DNA from: Apus apus
Taxonomy: Eukaryota > Chordata > Aves > Apodiformes > Apodidae
NCBI RefSeq assembly: GCF_020740795.1
Contig: NC_067289.1
Span: 26,530,108 to 26,594,107, forward strand
Direction of reading: 5' to 3'
DNA length: 64,000 bases
Positions 36,371 to 47,930 of the stretch are shown here, one piece after another; within the stretch, counting starts at the first letter, position 1; every line of letters begins with the position of its first letter. The translations under genes and the position numbers were made by a program. The notes under the pieces were generated by a model, which worked only from the letters and a program-made list of their open reading frames with translations, made no database searches and had not been told where the DNA came from.

Positions 36371-36789
36371 CTGAAAGGAGAGGAGATATGAAACAGGTTA
36401 ATTACTCAAAGTGAGGAAAAAAGTCAAATTATTCCAATGAGGGATGCTTGTATTTTAATAAACTGACACACTCTTTACCAGGGAGGGCTGCCGTCCCTTC
36501 CAGAGGGCACTGCTTCTGACAAGATCTGAGCTTGTTGGCTGGAATCACCACTAACACCTGAGACAGCAAACAGCTAATACTGACACTGTTCTTGTGCTAA
36601 TGACTGAACCAAGATAACTGGAGTCCCTGGCAAGCTTCCCATTTAATTCAATTAACTCCAGCCAGGCCTGTGGAGGTTGCACCAGCCAGCACTAGAGAAT
36701 GCCAGATCCCTGGATTCAGATGTTTAAAATGAAAAGGAAGCCTCCACCCTAACTTTCCAGCGCAGTTATCAGCAATCACCATCAGTCAC
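36371..36789. other. Non-genic stretch
   Basis: AT-rich sequence that supplies the pyrimidine tract of the possible - strand exon at its left edge; nothing else was recognised. Confidence 0.4.
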
Positions 36790-36923
36790 CATCCCTGGAG
36801 CTGTTCAAGAAGTGTTTAGATGTGGCACTTCAAGATATAGTTTAGTGGTTGTGGTAGTTGGATTACAGCTGGACTCGATCTTGAAGGTCTTTTCCAACCT
36901 TAATGATTCTGTGACTCTGTGAA
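36790..36923 (+). mobile_element. CR1 LINE fragment, 3' end
   Basis: catccctggagctgttcaag, agtgtttagatgtggcactt, a gttggattacagctggactc block, gatcttgaaggtcttttcca and accttaatgattctgtgact follow the 3' end of a CR1 subfamily distinct from the copies at 866 and 16204 (the ttcaagaagtg / gatgtggcactt type). The 3' end points right. About 130 bases remain and the copy is moderately diverged. Confidence 0.88.
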
Positions 36924-39900
36924 TCCACCCTGCTGTTACAGAGCAGCCCAGCATCCTCAGCAGCTTCTACAAAAGGGTATGGAAATTTATTTCTTCTTTT
37001 CTGAGAAAATGGAAGTAGCTGATTTCATTGTGTATTTTTTATTTATTCTGAAATGCTCTGCTCTGTGTCAGCTCCAGCAGATGTTACACTGACCGCCTTC
37101 CTCGCACGTGGTGCTGGAGCTGCAGGAAGGTCACAATCCCCTGACACAAGGGCAGGTGTCTTGATGGCAAATCTGCTCCACACACCCTGGGAGCTGCTGA
37201 CCTCCCCCTGGGGACCCACCACCCCGAGAGACTGAGGCTCCTGAAGTATTAGATGAAAAATGAAGCTTAACAGGGAAAAAGACTTTGAGTGGAAATTGAC
37301 TTTGATGCTGGTTCAACAAATTGAACACTACTGAGTCTGAAAATGTCAAAATATGAATAAAAATAAGTAAAAAAGACATTTCTGACTCTTATTTGGAGTT
37401 TTATTCCCATAGAAAGTATAAAAAAGCTTTAAACTTTGGTTTTGAGGTCAGAACAAATAGAATCTATATAAATTCCTCATCAGACACATAACTGATTTCA
37501 TTAATCCCTAATTTCATTTCAAGGTAATTTCTTTAGAAAACAAACAGTAGAAAATCTAACCAGTGTCCACTGTGCAATCATAGAACCAAGGGGGTACAAT
37601 GCCAGGTCTCTCCTTCCCCAGACTCACAAGACACGTGACTCCACTAACACCATTAGCTGCTTTTTGCAAACAACTGTGGGGAGGAGGAAACCTGACCCAC
37701 TGCCGGTGTTTGTACAGATGGGGCTCTCCATCAGGTCTGGGCCACCCCCCGCCAGAACCAGAACAACTTGAGGCCAAATCTGAGGAATGTGTGAATCCAA
37801 GGGCACTGGTGAGACCTCTGTGAACCTCTGCACACCCTGTCAGGAAGCACTCCAGGCTGCTCAGCTGGTGGGACATCCCTGACTGTGGTGTGTGAGCAGA
37901 GAACGCCCTGTGCTGCATCTGGGGCTTCTGCTCCTGCAGGCTGCCCTGCACCCCAGGTGGGGAACGAGCAGCCCTGTGGATCTTACTGATGCCAGAGTAT
38001 TCATGCATTTACCTGCAGTGAGTGAGTAACCTTCTCAGCACCCTGCTACCACAAACCAAGTTCACAGTGCAGCTGTCTCAGGAAAAAAGAAATCTTGTGA
38101 ATACAGACATGGCCAGACACAGATAATGATCCCCACCATGTCACTTCCAACATGCAGGGTATTTAGCCAAGGCTGCAGGGCATGGCATGACATTGCTCTG
38201 CAGGCAGAAAATTCTGCCCTGGGCCACACTCATCAGGTTACACACTGCAGCTGCATCAGGGCTGAGACCAGCAGCCCCTGGGTGCCCCGAGCAGGGTCCC
38301 AGAAGCAGAGGCCGTGCAGGAGCAGGGCCCCAGGCTGCCAGCTCCTCTCACCTCTCTGGTCCTACAGCCTGACATGAAACCTGTGTGATGAGCTTGTCAA
38401 AGCATCGACCATTCGCTGACAACTGCACTGTCAGTTCAAGCTCACAGAAACATGAAGAAGGGGTTTGGTACCTTGGAATTCTGATAAACATGTAATATAA
38501 ATTAACCAGGAAAAATTAAGCTTCAAGAAAATTGCTGTATCCCCTCAGCTGATACAACTTCCAGGTCTGCGTGTTAGTAAGAAGATACTCTCCAAATGTT
38601 TTCCTTTTACTTTTGAACATTTTTCTACTTTAAGCCCCAACAAGCTGCAATGTATTTGCCCACTCACATTATTTAGTTAAGAAGTTTTGAAACAGAAAGA
38701 GATCTGCATAGATGTTTCCTCAGTGGTGCTTTTGAAGTGTTATGTCTGGGATAACTGGTAAAATCCCTAGAAGTCTGTACACTGCCAACATAAATAGAAA
38801 GTATATTTAAGGACCAGGGATTATCCATTCCTTGACAGGGCTGTGTTACATACCACTAGCTGTCATACATGCTGTCAGTTCCTAGCAGCAATTTTGTTTG
38901 AAGTTCAGTCCAGCACAAATAATGCTCAGACAGGCTTTTCTCCTAGAAAACAAAGCCTTCAGACCTTCAAAAGGAGCTGCAAGGACTCATATGTGTCCAC
39001 TCTCTTGGATGTACCTCAGAAACAGCATAAGCCAGCAGAGATTTCTGAAGCTTCAGAAAGTTTTGCTTTCTTTGTGTGAAACCTGGAAGAAAAAAAAAAA
39101 AAAAGGTAATATAAAAACCCAGGGCCTTTAAAAGCATTTCCAAATGCTGTCTTGATCCTCCTGCAAGTGTCAGGTTATAGGAACTAGACAATCCATTCAG
39201 AGCAGCTGCAGAGCAATGTCTAAAACTGCATCACCTGCTTCACAGAAGGAGCTGCCAATAGCATTACATGAAACTAAAATTAGAGGCTTAATTGAGCTCT
39301 TCAGTTACTGAAATTAATGACGGTTCAGCAATTCATGTCTCTGATTTTTCCTGACTGAAACAATCATAAAATCAGCTCCTGTTCATGCTTCTCCTTGCTC
39401 CAAGAGGAAAAACCCTGGCAGCCTGGCATGCCTTGCACACGGGGGGCCCATCTGAGCTCTGCCAGGGCTCTTGCCCTTCCCCACAGGTCCCAGGGCAGGA
39501 ACAGACCTGGGAAGAGATTGTGTCTCCACACATCAGCACCATTTTACACAAACGGGATGTTGTGCTCAGCCCCAGGGCATGGGAACCACCACTAGCAATC
39601 TCTGGTGCAGGATATAATACATTAGAAATGGGCAAATAGAACCACAGGCAGGGTAGTGACGGGAGATGAGGAGAGAGGACCAACATGAGGGCAGCCAAGC
39701 TGTCAGCTACACGCTGACCCTCCAGTGCACTGGAGTTCAGAGGTGTTACTCGTGCTGAGTTTGCTACATCATTGAAGATGAAAAGAGCTATTTGCTCCTT
39801 TACTGGGGCCATTCAAAAATGAGAACTGAAGAATCAGAGAGCAGGACCAGGTTGCAGGACACACACCTGTGAGCACACACATCAGGTGTGCCCTGGAAGA

Positions 39901-40173
39901 GCCTCACCAGCTGTTCTGCCACCAAGGCTGAGATGGGATTCCCACTCCAAGTCCTCTGCTCTGCAGGACAGCTAGCTCAGTGCTACACCATCTTTCTTAA
40001 GCAGCAGCTAGGTTCATTAGCTAGCTCTAGAAGTTTGTTGGGTTTTTTTGCATAATAACTTTGGGATGCAGTTCTGGTCCATTGGAGCCAAGTGAAAAGT
40101 GAAGAAAAAATTTCAGGTTTCTGTAGTTCTTGGATAATTTCCTGCAATGCACTATTCACATAACAACAAAGAG
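36924..40173. other. Non-genic or intronic stretch
   Basis: Open frames of 150 codons (-, 37556-38008) and 146 codons (-, 39372-39812) overlap + strand frames and match nothing known. A run of fifteen A residues lies at 39090-39104. A tcatagaacc string near 37580 is too short to call CR1. Confidence 0.4.
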
Positions 40174-40575
40174 TTAATTAATATTTAGTGTGAAAGACAA
40201 TAAGTATAGACTTACATTAATATTATTGTCAGGACTTCCTCCTTGCCTAGATCCAGACAAATTCCCTGTGTTGTTGCCACCACATCCTGATGTGGTGTCT
40301 ACAGCTGCAGTGTGAGAGCAGGCAGGGCCCTGATGGTGACAGGCACTTGGTCCTACACACGGCTGAGTCTTTGTGCTGCTGCTGCTCCAAGCAAACAGGG
40401 AGATACCCACATAAAGGAATAAGGAGGTGAAAGCATCTCCTAAAAACCCGATCAGGGTGTCAGAGTGGAAAACAGCCCAGCCTCTGTGAATATGTCTTGT
40501 AAACAAATCAGAAGAACTTTTAAGGGATGCAATACAATCTATAGAAAGGACCAGGAGCCTTTCCATTGACATCAC
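40174..40575 (-). other. Open frame with a consensus donor, minus strand
   Basis: A 133-codon frame with a hydrophobic middle (DAFTSLFLYVGISLFAW) that could span a membrane, followed by a Ser/Thr/Gly/Asn-rich tail. Near the end, at 40216/40215, the - strand reads ATTAAT/GTAAGT, a good donor that would end an exon on a codon boundary. Acceptors upstream are weak (near 40440 and 40490). No family is recognised. This could be a diverged exon or chance. Confidence 0.14.
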
Positions 40576-41283
40576 AAGGGTATGTCACACATCTTAGGCA
40601 GAGGAAAATATACCCCATTCAATTGTGTGTGCCGTTTACAAGTTGAGGGTGTTGTTTTTTAAGATCCAGAATGAGAGATCTGTAGTTCCTAACACATTGC
40701 CATTGCACCTATGGCTCATAGCACTGAAGAAAGTGATTGCTCTGTTTCAGAGAGAGAAAATGTGTTGCAGACCTGCTGTGAGGAATCTGACAGCACGCAG
40801 ACTGCTGCAGGCGTCCGCTGCAGTACCTGTGTGTGCTCCTCTGCCTGGGGTGTGCTCACCTGCCATTTGTGCAAGGTTGCTACAGTTCTGTTATTTAGTT
40901 CATTGTTCTCTTCAACGTTTGGAGTTTCTGATCCATAAATACATCCCCACATGGCAGTACATTTGGAAAAGTCACGGGGTGCTCCTGCCTCTGCTCATAC
41001 CTGAATTCTCTGATGACAGCACCGAGCTTCCCAGCTAGTCCCTCTTCTGTGTTTCCCCAGCATCTGGCTTGCTTTTGATCTGACCCATAATTTTATTTGC
41101 ATCCTCTGGTCCAGATGTTGCCCATGGCTCTTCACAACAATCTCCCAGTTCTGCTGTGACCCACATGGAAGGAAGGAGCATGGTAAAAGACCTGTTCTTC
41201 ACCTGGGCTGCGATGAGGGCCTGCCTGCACAGACAGGACAGCAAAGCTGGCACGACGAGCAGCAGGTAATTGAGAGCACTCAC

Positions 41284-41519
41284 CACACAGCTCCCTGCAG
41301 CTGGTTGGTTGTCTCTCTTCCTCCCTTCTTCCTACACTTGCTGCAGGCACAAAACATTCCCAGGCTCCCACAGTCATCCCCAGGGGTACACCAAGTCCAT
41401 ATGTTACTGTCCCTTTCACATGCATTTCCAAAGAGCCAACAAAATCCCTCCTCAGAGACACACTTCTCTGTGTACAGTCCATCCAGCAGCATGAAGAAAC
41501 CTAGCCAAGATGGCCCCAC
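41284..41519 (-). other. Cysteine-rich open frame, minus strand
   Basis: A 79-codon frame opening with a GTG codon; the first ATG is at codon 10 (about 41492). From the GTG, cysteines fall at positions 20, 27, 34, 44, 50, 57, 59 and 62, with a WTWC segment, so eight cysteines occur in 43 residues. The N-terminal WLGFFMLL is hydrophobic but short for a signal peptide. A good donor-like site (GTGTG/GTGAGTG at 41284/41283) lies at the frame's end, where the unspliced frame stops at TGA. The spacing is not that of beta-defensins, and only superficially recalls fibronectin type II. No strong acceptor is seen. Confidence 0.15.
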
Positions 41520-41753
41520 TAAGCAATGACACGTTTCTAAGACTTCACTTGATATTCAGAGACACCAAGTGTATTATTTTGGGGTAAAATAATATATTCA
41601 GCCCTACTTCCAAAGCAACACACCTAACTTTTTCTTAAGTGAAAGCTTTTAAAAATTCTTTACTTTAAAATTCTCAGTTTTCCAGGAATAGAAACATCAT
41701 CCTATATTATACTACAGACATCTGTTCATTCCAGCATTTTTATCAGTGTTCAG

Positions 41754-41806
41754 GGTTACAACCAGAGGTATCTGTCTATCAAAGCCTACAGCTTATGGCT
41801 GCCCAG
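41754..41806 (+). other. Possible short exon
   Basis: A good acceptor (ttcattccagcatttttatc-agtgttcag) and a strong donor (GCCCAG/GTAGGT) bound 53 bases. All three frames are open (one reads LQPEVSVYQSLQLMAAQ), so coding potential is undetermined. Confidence 0.13.
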
Positions 41807-44686
41807 GTAGGTGACACTGCTGGGATGCCTGTCCCGGCTCCTGGCGGGAACACGGCGTGGCAGGTCCTCCAGCCCCTGAGCTCCTCACAACATGTTGGGC
41901 TCCATCCCATAAAGCTGGCTGCAAAACACAGACCATCGACCAGCACGTGTTTTAAACATCAGGCTGTTTTTAGCTGACTCTCCCAGGTAATGGGGAACTT
42001 CACATTTTAAGGTAACATTGCATTCATTGGTGTCACAAATGATCGCTGCCTTAATCATCATCAAAGTACTTCCCTTTATTAAGTATCTCTGCAGAGTCCC
42101 ACATGCAGGAAGATGTCAGACAACTCTCCAGGACACCAAGGCATCATCAGCACTAAGAGCTGCACTTTGAATGAAAGCTTAGACGTGGGGCTGGAAACAT
42201 CTTCTCCTGAGCAGCAGCAATTGCAGCTCCTGTCACAACATGCTCAGCAGCAGCAGCTGAAGATCCCATTTCAAAAGTGACTGAATGTTATGATGCAAAG
42301 CTAAACACTCGTATTCACGCCTGTGACAGCCTCGGGAGCTCGTCTCCCTTCCTGTCTCTTACTGTATATGAATTATCCTCCCAAATAGCTCCTTTTCTAT
42401 CAACAACATGCACAACAAAGCGGAAATCCCTGCAAATATTTCTGGTGCTGCTTCTAGCCAGAAATAACAGTAATCTGATCCACAAGTGAATTCCATTTCT
42501 GTTGCTGAATTCCTTTGTACAAATATCTTTGCCTTGAAAAGGTTTGGCAACAGTGAGACACAGGCTAATTTTACTTATAAGGTGTGAATCAAAGACTTTC
42601 AAGTTTCTGAATCACAGAAAGGAAGCGCCTGCAGCCTCTCCTACCACTTCTAACCGACAAGAGAAAACATCACAGTTGAGCTATTTTAGATGCCACCTCA
42701 GACCTACTTGCTGCAGCCCTGCAGGTTCCCGCCTCCCACACGCCCTCAGTTGAAGGCCCAGGATCAACCAACACCTGCCGTGCTCTTTGCTCCCACCAAG
42801 GCCGGGTTGTGTGGGGATGGGGCAGCTCTGCCATGAGCCACAGCAGCCTCAGCACTGCCCACCTCCCGCTGGCTGCAGGGCCAGATGCTGCCAGCACTCC
42901 CAGACCTTCTCTCCATCACAGCAGCTGACTGACTCGACCCTCTCCACAGTGCCGAGGGCCAGGAGGCTTTGCCTGCCCTCCCAGCACCTCCACTTCCAAC
43001 AGAGCACTCACTGCCCTGCCTCAGCTCAGGGGCAAGGGCGCCACATCTGCTGTAAAACAGGTCCTGAGGGGCTACAGATGACAGGCCTGCTAGAAAGACT
43101 ATAGTGCATTGTCTGCAGGAGTGGAGGGTCCTCCAGCTCCTTCAGTCCATGGGATCTGGCCATTGGGTAGATTCTCCCACAAAAATCAGCATTGGACATG
43201 CTTAACCTTAATTATTTTTGTGCAGTGCCACTCTGCAGCCTGATGGTTCATCTCCTGCACAGCTCCATGGCAGATCACAGACATTTGTCAAACCAAGTTG
43301 TTCCCTGACAGTCCGTGGAGACATGTATTTGCCATCTGCAATCTATTCCTTGGTTTCTGGCACATGCTTTCACTGCTTTCTTTTGAAAGCTGTGTCAGAT
43401 TTCCACGGGCTTCTTCACAACCTCTGCTAGCAAAGCCTCACACAGTTTAATTGTTGACAGCTGTGTCATGAGCAGTATTTTGTGCTTCTTTTGTTGTTCC
43501 TCCTGCTGCACACGTTGGAGTCGCTGTGTCCAGGCTTGCTGGGCTGCGCAACACGCTCCAGGACATGGGAAGTGGAGGATGACTTCCAGGAGTGTGTCAC
43601 TGGGGGGTTTGACTGCTTGTTACAATTCTAAGGACGTAGCTGCAGATCCATACGTTAAAGCAACGACAAGCAGAAGGCATTTGAGAGAAGAGGTGGGAAG
43701 CTCTGCAATTAGAAATTATTGATAAGCAAATAATAGAGTTAATTAGTATGAGCACATTACTTACAGCTATTAGAGAGCTATGGGTCATTTCACAAAGGAA
43801 AAATCCAGTGGTAGCAACACATTTGTTGGAGTTAGGAAAACTTGCAAAGTTATATTTACCCACACATTTTACTCAGCACAGTGTCACACGAAAAATACTG
43901 TGCTGGATAAAAGGGAATCTCTCCTTTTCCTCTCAAGGAGTTTGAATTTCAATTCCATGTAAAGAAAAATCCAGCTAAAAAAAAGTAATAAATCACTACT
44001 GATTTTTTTTTCCTAGGCAGAAAAGGGACTGCAAATATGTACAGAAGATGTGGTATCTGAGAGCATTTCTAGGAGGCGTGAGGTTGTGATAATACTCTGA
44101 AAGACAGAAAATGCTGGAGACTAGACTGTTCTCTCTTCTGCCAGGCTCAACTCATATCTGAAACATCTGTTCACATAACTTGAGATGAGCTCTCAGTCAA
44201 GTAACAAGCACAAACTCTTCCTGACATCAGTGCAGAACCATTATCAGTCAAGCTTTTTGTGGAAATCTAAGAATCCAGACACTTCTGATGTTCCCTACAA
44301 GTACAGAAGAATGATGCATTTTCACTACCAGCAAACCACTTGCAGAGAAAAATTAGCACTTTTTACAAGAGTTCTTTGTTTTTTTCTAGAACTAAGCTGT
44401 ACACATTGTCCTTTAGGAGCTATTCAAACTGGCCAGTAATAGCTATATTTATCATAAATCTCAGGCCAGCACAAATGGCACTTAAACAGCGGGTCTTAAT
44501 TCAGCCTATTACAAAGATAAACATCAGTGGGAAACACTCAGTTTTGAACATGCACTACCACTATTAAAAGCATAATCCAAAGGGCAGAGAGTAGGATTAC
44601 AGCTGAAAGTCTTGAGGGCAGAATTTACTTGCAGAATTCACATCCAGACCTCAGCTCAGGGCTTGCATCCCTTGCTTTATCCCCAG
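41807..44686. other. Non-genic or intronic stretch
   Basis: A mid-GC patch at 42700-43100 is open on both strands. A + frame at 43468-43722 (84 codons) has CpGs but no strong acceptor. A strong acceptor (tgttctctcttctgccag) near 44145 is followed by stops in all frames. No gene is supported. Confidence 0.4.
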
Positions 44687-44899
44687 GTGTGGCAGAAGAG
44701 GGATCCAGGTTTCCTGGAGGGCCCAATTCCCATAGAAATGTCCAAGTGTATTTACAAGAGGAAAAACTTCTCTGCCTATATAAGATATAGTGAGTTCAGA
44801 AATAGCATTAGTGGCAATAGCAACAGTGGCAACTCAAGTAAAAAGCCAGAGAACCATGTGCTTCTGGAGCTCTTCCTGGCTTCTGCAGCTCTGAAGTGA
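44687..44899 (+). other. Possible terminal coding exon
   Basis: A strong acceptor (gcatcccttgctttatcccc-ag) at 44686/44687 opens in phase 0 into 70 codons ending at TGA (44897-44899). The peptide begins VWQKRDPGFLEGPIPIEMSK, continues basic and aromatic, and has a short Ser/Asn/Gly repeat (SISGNSNSGNSS). An internal site (ATA/GTGAGTT) could serve as a donor instead. No polyadenylation signal is seen close by, and no family is recognised. Confidence 0.18.
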
Positions 44900-45292
44900 G
44901 CTTTGCCTGCAGCCCTCCAATACATCTCTGCCTTCAACAGAGGTGGTCAGGGAAAAGGCTTAGAAATCAGGGTCGGTGTCTGGTTCTGCTCCCCACTCTA
45001 CATGTGCACGCACAAGACAGTTTCCATGCTGTTCCCAAATCCTTTGTCTGCACTGCCTGTTTAGTGATGGCTAAGGAGGAACTGCCCCCAGCTGTGTACC
45101 TCCACACGACCCTCTCTCAAATCCAAGGGAACTGGATTTGAAGTAGAGGGCACTAAAAGCCACAGGAAGAAGAAAAGAAATATATATTTTAAAAAAAAAA
45201 AAATATTAAAAAAAGTAGTACATAGCATCCGGTAGCTTTCCGGGGGGAAAGAAGGCCATTCCAGTTATTTTTGCTTTCTCTTTGTCCAACAG
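44900..45292. other. Non-genic stretch with A-runs
   Basis: Contains thirteen A residues at 45191-45203 in an A/T-rich patch, then the pyrimidine tract that precedes 45293. Confidence 0.4.
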
Positions 45293-45489
45293 TAGATGGA
45301 GCTCTCCTTTCACCAGCTCCAGCAGCCCCTCCACGCCTGCAGAACCGCACATCCCGGCACTGTCATTATTCTGTCAGCACCTGCAGGGCTGCTCCCTCTG
45401 ACGGATCCGTGGCGGCCACAAAGGAGGGATCTCGGGCTGCCTGTCTGGCATCGTTCAGCAGCATGAAATTCCACGAAACTTGTAAATGA
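45293..45489 (+). other. Possible terminal exon in a small CpG patch
   Basis: A strong acceptor (ttttgctttctctttgtcca-acag) at 45292/45293 opens into about 64 codons ending in TGA (45487-45489), and the segment carries several CpGs (45330-45430) unlike its surroundings. The peptide starts DGALLSPAPAAPPRLQNRTS and is Ala/Ser/Pro-rich. There is no recognised family and no nearby polyadenylation signal. Confidence 0.15.
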
Positions 45490-47842
45490 CAAAAATGTCT
45501 GATTAACCACAGCGTGGCTTTTCCTTCCAGTTACGCATTGTGGAAGAGTCTTCCTTTCTTTTGTAAATTGCTACCCTGATGACGTGGAATTCAGCAGTTT
45601 GGGAAATGAAAAGACATGTTTTATTTCTCTTGCAAAATAAGGAATGACAAGTTTTGCTTGCCACGCTTACAGAGAATGTATCTATGAATTGTATCATGTC
45701 CATGAGCACTGAAGACTACAGCATCCAGAGGATTTTACAGGAACTAAAGGTCAAAGGATCTGTGGCAGATTTCTCAACCCCTGCTTGCAGATCTGAAGTC
45801 TGCAATCTGCATGTAACAGCAGGACCGAGGAGGAGGAGGGATGAGGGAGAACACTGGCATTTCCTTGCATCTCTGCAAGCTGGGAAAAATTACAAATGCA
45901 TGTGTTGATTTTCTCTCCTCCCCCATCTTCATGTGCTCCTGTGAGTGACTCCAGTACAGCCCTGCACAGACACAGCGACCCTCCCAGTGTCCTGCACCAC
46001 AGGACCAGAACTACGGGTTGCAGCTTCCTCAAGACATGTCAGTCAGATCTTCTGCAACAACAGCTGACAAACTAAATGCTTCAGAGAACTGAGAGGAAAA
46101 CCAGGCTGTGCTCCTTTTTCCTTTTTTTTGGAGGGAGGCACATTTTGCTTCATCCTGCTGCACATCCAAGTGCAGGCTTGACTTCAAACAGGACTAAGAA
46201 CATGGTATCCACTGCCAGGGAAGGCTATCGTCAAAGCCAGTGTACAACTTGTTGTTTTCTGGAAATATTCTGCTATAAGCAATATATAAAAACATATTTT
46301 GACTTTTTTACAAGTCTTTGAAGATTTCGTGTTATGCAAGTAAGAAAACAGAGAATACTGTAGAGTTACATGAGAGACTGGAGATTATATTTGCCAGCAA
46401 GGTAACCCAATAACCATCTATTCTGACATTCAATAATTAAAGAGAGGCCCCCTGCAGTGAACTGCTGGGTGATTATCTCTCAGCAGCAGCTGTCCTCAGC
46501 CACAGAGAGGTGCCATCACCTGCAGACTGACTCTGGCAACCACACACCACATCTTCACAGTCAGTTACTGGAAGGCAAAGGGGCAAGACTTTCAGTATAA
46601 CTGATTTTTCATTTCTCTGAAGAGAAGCTGGCAGAGGGAAGACTAGACAACCTTCCATGAAGACAGGGGTTTCAACTGACCAGACAAGCTGCGACTGACT
46701 TGCTGGGTTTGTCTTGATCCTCCTCTGACTCTGTGGAGGCCATAATGGTCTGTGCTTCAGCCCTAACAAAGCAAAAATCTAGGTAAGGACTTTGGCTTCT
46801 ATTCATTAAAGACCAAACCTCAACAGCTGACAAATTAAATACTTCAGAGCAGTGAAAGTTAGACAGTCCTGCAGTCACGAGTGTTGGCATATGGAAAGCT
46901 GCCACTGAGCTAAGAATAGCAGTGTCTACCGCAGCAGAGAGGGAGGTCCCGGTGTCCTAGAGCAAGCCATGTGTCTGGGCACTGGGAAGACAACCATCAG
47001 GCATGTTTAAGGAGCACACACTTGCTGCCTTCCTGCCAGCTGTTGGTCTTTTGCAACCACGGGACAAGGGCAGCAGACTGCAGGCAACAACACTGCTTGG
47101 GACAAATATCAGGTTGGGCTGTGCTCACCAGGCTCCATCTTAGCAGAGGAACTTCCTGTAGCCACAGGAGTGGAGGTTCCTCCACCAGCACACTGCCTCC
47201 TGGAGTACAACTGCTTTACTTCATTGAGAAATGGACAACTGGCTCATTTGTCATACATTTGTGTTTGCATATTCTGGACACCTGCCACTTTCTCCAATTA
47301 CTTCAGGCATCTGTGAAGAGCATAAAACCACCTGGGGACAAGTCTTCCTTGTCCACTCCAGCCTGACCCCTGCATCATTTCCTTGGGTGCAGTGGAGCTG
47401 TGCTGTTGAGAAATGGGAGGAGAACCAAGGTCAGGAGCAAAGCATGCAGGTATTACTCACAACCAGAGATGGAAAATTATTTACAGACAGGTGGTTATGA
47501 AGCTAATCAATAGAGCTTGCACAAGGTATTCACCCGTTAATGAGTGACAGAGGAAAGCGACTTGGGATGGCTGAAGGGCAGAACAGCAGCCAGGTTACCA
47601 ACTTCAGTCATCTACAAAATAACCAACTCAAGCAGAGACAGGAAAAACAAAGTATGTGAGGTGCTACCATGGCCAGCAGCAAGACCAAGTCCATACTACA
47701 TTTCCCCAAGAGGAGAGGCAAGCACACGTGAAACATGCATCACCCACACATGGGTAGCTCTCTTGGGAATGACAGACAAGGCTGATTCACAGCACTCCTC
47801 CTAAATAGTGTCCTACACTCTGTAAGGCAGAGAGGTGACAAG
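45490..47842. other. Non-genic or intronic stretch
   Basis: A strong acceptor (ttttcatttctctgaag) at 46622/46623 and a strong donor (ATCTAG/GTAAGGAC) at 46782/46783 bound 160 bases on the + strand, but every frame has stops, so only a non-coding exon would fit. Remaining open frames (up to 131 codons) are unremarkable. Confidence 0.4.
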
Positions 47843-47930
47843 AGATAATGGGCACTAAAGAGCAGAAGTGAGATAAAGCACTAAAGAGAAGAGGGAGATA
47901 AAGTGCTGAAGAGGAGATAGGCATGACACA
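47843..47930. repeat. Imperfect purine-rich minisatellite
   Basis: Three to four degraded units of about 20-28 bases built on agataaagcactaaagag, agataaagtgctgaagag and similar. Units differ in length and sequence, so the array is old or slippage-prone. Confidence 0.75.
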
